The notes below the pieces were generated by a model that searched no databases, had not been told where the DNA came from, and was given only the letters and a program-made list of their open reading frames with translations. Made by a program: the position numbers and the translations under genes. Below, piece by piece: positions 43,191-44,953 of a DNA stretch of 44,953 bases (within the stretch, counting starts at the first letter, position 1; each line of letters opens with the position of its first letter). This DNA is from Holdemanella biformis DSM 3989 (GTDB lineage: Bacteria; Bacillota_I; Bacilli_A; Erysipelotrichales; Erysipelotrichaceae). The stretch is from contig NZ_DS996844.1 in the NCBI RefSeq assembly GCF_000156655.1, positions 48,360-93,312 on the forward strand, in the 5' to 3' direction.

Positions 43191-44352
43191 TTAATAATTT
43201 TTTATATGTATGTTCAATCATAAATGCACCTAATGGTGCAGTAATCAAGATGGATAAAACCGCAACAGTCAATACAATTTGCCCACATCCTAGTCCTGCA
43301 GCTAAAGGAACGGATCCAATTGCTGCTTGCACAGTTGCCTTTGGACAATATGCGATCATACAAAATAATCTTTCTGTTTTACTTAATGACGTTTTTAATA
43401 AACAAATAAATACACCAAGCATTCTAAATAAAAGTACTCCAAATATTAACAGAATAGCCATCATGCCTGCTTTTAGTGCATAAGAAATATTTACACAGGC
43501 TCCAACTAACACAAATAATAAAACTTCCGCACCAACCCAAAGTTTATTAAATTTTACAGATAACCTTTTGGATGCAACCGAATGATTTCTTTGCAGAAAA
43601 ATTCCCATAAACATAATCGCAATTAATCCTGAAAATGGAATTGGTAAAGCATCCTCAAGTGTCACTAGAATAAATGCCACACTTAGTAGAATTAAAATCT
43701 TTACAGTATCTCGCATATGATTTTTCTTAAAGAAAATTGCGAATCCTTTACCTAATAATGCACCACATATAATGCCAGTTAGAATGGATAGTGGAATATT
43801 CACAAAACTTAATATATTTATACTTTCTCCTTGGGCTAAGCCAAGAAATGCTGTGAACATCACAATCACAAAAACATCATCTACACTAGCTCCTGCCAAA
43901 ATCAATTGAGGAATACTTTCTTTTGTCCCATATCCTTCATCCATAAGTTGTAACATTTTTGGAACAATAACGGCAGGACTTACAGCTGCAACAACACTTC
44001 CCATAATGGCAGCATCTAACAAAGAAATTCCTAGTAATTTTGGTGCCAACAAAATCATTCCAATCATCTCAAAACAGGCCGGCACAAAACACATCAATAT
44101 AGCAGGTCTTCCAACTCTTTTTAAATCACTTAAATCTAAATTCAATCCGGCTCTCATCAATATAATAATTAATGCAATTTTTCTTAATTCACTAGAAATA
44201 TTTAATAGAGATGAATCAATTAAGCCAAGACAATAAGGTCCTAAAAGAATCCCTGTAAATATCATCCCTAATAGTCCAGGTAATTCCACCTTTTTACAGA
44301 TCCAAGATAGAAACATTCCTACAAGAAAAATATAAGATAAACTGATCAGCAT
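43174..44352 (-). CDS. Cation:proton antiporter (CPA family) under fluoride riboswitch control
   Basis: 392 residues with about 12 membrane helices. CPA-type features: inverted-repeat topology, the helix-4 region MGSVVAAVSPAVIVPKM, and the ion-binding double aspartate in ILAGASVDDVFVIVMF. Sodium/proton antiporters are among the gene classes known to follow fluoride riboswitches; such a carrier may expel fluoride or restore pH after HF entry. Ribosome site AAAGGAG. The leader and promoter are described separately. Confidence 0.88.
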   Translation of the reverse strand: MLISLSYIFLVGMFLSWICKKVELPGLLGMIFTGILLGPYCLGLIDSSLLNISSELRKIALIIILMRAGLNLDLSDLKRVGRPAILMCFVPACFEMIGMILLAPKLLGISLLDAAIMGSVVAAVSPAVIVPKMLQLMDEGYGTKESIPQLILAGASVDDVFVIVMFTAFLGLAQGESINILSFVNIPLSILTGIICGALLGKGFAIFFKKNHMRDTVKILILLSVAFILVTLEDALPIPFSGLIAIMFMGIFLQRNHSVASKRLSVKFNKLWVGAEVLLFVLVGACVNISYALKAGMMAILLIFGVLLFRMLGVFICLLKTSLSKTERLFCMIAYCPKATVQAAIGSVPLAAGLGCGQIVLTVAVLSILITAPLGAFMIEHTYKKLLKKNKD

Positions 44353-44376
44353 TTTATCTCTCCTTTCAAAACGCAG

Positions 44377-44420
44377 AAAAGCTGATGGTTTCCGCGTTAA
44401 AAAACACAGAAGTCATCAGC
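44377..44420 (-). terminator. Fluoride-riboswitch terminator sharing the aptamer 3' strand
   Basis: On the minus strand GCTGATGACTTCTGTG (44420-44405) can pair with CGCGGAAACCATCAGC (44396-44381), 14 of 16 positions, then TTTT. The first strand is also the conserved 3' part of the aptamer, so aptamer and terminator exclude each other. Confidence 0.75.
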
Positions 44421-44467
44421 CTATAAAAAGCGGTTTTAGTTTTAAACTAAGGGAGAACTTCATTCCC
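44405..44467 (-). promoter_or_regulatory. Fluoride riboswitch (crcB motif)
   Basis: Minus-strand RNA begins GGGAATGAAGTTCTCCC (first stem), has an inserted small hairpin TTAGTTT/AAACTAA, then AACCGC and the hallmark GGCTGATGACTTCTG. The loop GAAGT can pair with ACTTC of the last element, the pseudoknot of fluoride aptamers. Fluoride binding would free transcription from the terminator and turn the antiporter on. Confidence 0.8.
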
Positions 44468-44473
44468 AAAAAG

Positions 44474-44503
44474 ATTATACTACAATATCTAAGTTTTCAT
44501 CAA
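44474..44503 (-). promoter_or_regulatory. Promoter of the fluoride-riboswitch transcript
   Basis: Minus strand TTGATG (44503-44498), 18-base spacer, TATAAT (44479-44474). The predicted start at about 44467 is the first G of the aptamer. Confidence 0.65.
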
Positions 44504-44514
44504 TAGTATTTCAA

Positions 44515-44748
44515 TTAAATACTCTTTTTTAGTTCTCTTAATGCATCTAAATCTAGTCCAACAATCTCAGAAATTTCTTCAAGCGTTTGATTATTTCTTA
44601 CAAGCATTTTAATCGCTATTTTGATTTGTGTATTTTTTACACCACGCTCAATGCCTTGCTCAATTCCTTGTTTAATTCCTTGCTTGATACCCATCTGAAT
44701 TCCTTTGTTTGTCGATTCTTCAAACATTTCATCTAATGCTCTACGCAC
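44515..44748 (-). CDS. Free-standing Rpn C-terminal tail protein
   Basis: 77 residues. It matches only the C-terminal tail of Rpn/PD-(D/E)XK transposase-like nucleases: tandem five-residue Q/K-G-I repeats (IKQGIKQGIEQGIERG) followed by a helical bundle end (LVRNNQTLEEISEIVGLD). No nuclease core. The start is GTG 44748 with AGGTGAT 7 bases upstream and an in-frame stop four codons before, so it is a separate gene and not a continuation. Such tails in E. coli are made from internal starts and block the full nuclease; here one has its own gene. It may instead be a leftover of gene decay. Confidence 0.6.
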   Translation of the reverse strand: MRRALDEMFEESTNKGIQMGIKQGIKQGIEQGIERGVKNTQIKIAIKMLVRNNQTLEEISEIVGLDLDALRELKKSI

Positions 44749-44775
44749 TTTTACATCACCTCAATACTTTGTAAA

Positions 44776-44798
44776 GAATGCATACGATATGTGCATTC
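44776..44798 (-). terminator. Small hairpin between the two Rpn-tail genes
   Basis: GAATGCA (44776-44782) pairs with TGCATTC (44792-44798), followed only by TTTACAAAG on the minus strand; a weak terminator or processing site. Confidence 0.35.
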
Positions 44799-44805
44799 AT
44801 TTCAA

Positions 44806-44953
44806 TCAAGCTTTCATCAATAACTTTTTAATTGATTCTTCACTCACTGAGAAAATTGATGCGATAGTTTTAATTTCAAATCCCTTGTCCATCATTTTTC
44901 GATACATCTCAAGCTCTTTTTTCTCACTACCTTGCTCAATTCCTTGTTCAATA
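44806..44953 (-). CDS. Rpn family nuclease/transposase-like protein, C-terminal end only
   Basis: Partial gene cut by the window edge; the last 48 codons are visible. The translation shows IEQGIEQGSEKK repeats, then EMYRKMMDKGFEIKTIASIF and a final SVSEESIKKLLMKA, the typical tail of Rpn-family proteins (recombination-promoting nucleases with a PD-(D/E)XK core). Whether the catalytic core is intact lies outside the window. The 77-aa tail gene follows 57 bases later on the same strand. Confidence 0.7.
   Translation of the reverse strand, partial: IEQGIEQGSEKKELEMYRKMMDKGFEIKTIASIFSVSEESIKKLLMKA

Noticed and set aside
44640-44720. Short tandem DNA repeats as a CRISPR-like array
   Set aside because: They encode the Q-G-I repeats of Rpn tails in frame; unit length is about 12-15 bases with no unique spacers.

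Overview
The window is AT-rich, gene-dense DNA from a low-GC Gram-positive anaerobe. Shine-Dalgarno sites are AGGAGG-like. T-box, FMN and fluoride riboswitch leaders, a NiaR-controlled nadABC operon and the cdaA-cdaR-glmM cluster all point to Bacillota. Rubrerythrin, NrdI-like flavodoxin and a DUF3793 protein fit a gut anaerobe, and an Erysipelotrichia/Clostridia-type host is my inference. No rRNA, CRISPR array, prophage or intact insertion sequence is visible. About 46 protein genes and two tRNAs are called; most lie on the minus strand.

Layout. 1-4.4 kb: an ammonium transporter fused to a P-II domain behind an attenuator-like hairpin, a MATE exporter, and a divergent nrdI-like flavodoxin plus DUF3793 pair. 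4.4-7.1 kb: M42 aminopeptidase, yaaA and a Gfo/Idh oxidoreductase, the last two ending inside one shared terminator. 7.1-14.8 kb: a long minus-strand series (ggt-like, HAD phosphatase, cdaA, cdaR, glmM, CssR-like regulator, sensor kinase, oxidoreductase) joining c-di-AMP synthesis, cell-wall precursor synthesis and an envelope-stress-type two-component system. 14.75-15.3 kb: a 550-base stretch with no gene that looks like a structured RNA or long leader. 15.3-17.7 kb: a LytTR regulator with a leaderless promoter, then an FMN riboswitch controlling ribU and a creatininase-family amidohydrolase. 17.7-26 kb: PfkB kinase and uvrB, then a cell-division cluster (ftsX-like, M23 peptidase, ftsE, second ftsX, S41 protease). 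26.1-28.7 kb: a leucine-type T-box controlling a YkvI-like permease and an iron-type alcohol dehydrogenase. 28.7-32.2 kb: ogt, tRNA-Ile and tRNA-Ala, a DUF2130 coiled-coil protein, and a CPBP protease. 32.2-35.9 kb: nadA-nadB-nadC-niaR with a palindromic operator over the promoter. 35.9-37.9 kb: an iron/oxygen-stress group (ferritin, flavodoxin, an unknown 82-aa protein, rubrerythrin). 37.9-41 kb: a degenerate pyrophosphatase-like protein, asparaginase, thioredoxin-like lipoprotein, glycerate kinase. 41-43.2 kb: coaBC-coaX. 43.2-44.5 kb: a cation/proton antiporter behind a fluoride riboswitch. 44.5 kb to the end: two Rpn-type nuclease C-terminal tails, one a free-standing 77-aa gene.

The most interesting points are: the fluoride riboswitch whose 3' aptamer strand doubles as a terminator strand; the creatininase placed under FMN control next to ribU; a division cluster with two FtsX proteins, one FtsE and an M23 hydrolase; the unexplained RNA-like region at 14.78-15.24 kb; several promoters whose -10 box lies 6-7 bases from the start codon (leaderless mRNAs); and the free-standing Rpn tail gene. 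All assignments come from reading the sequence; no database search was run.
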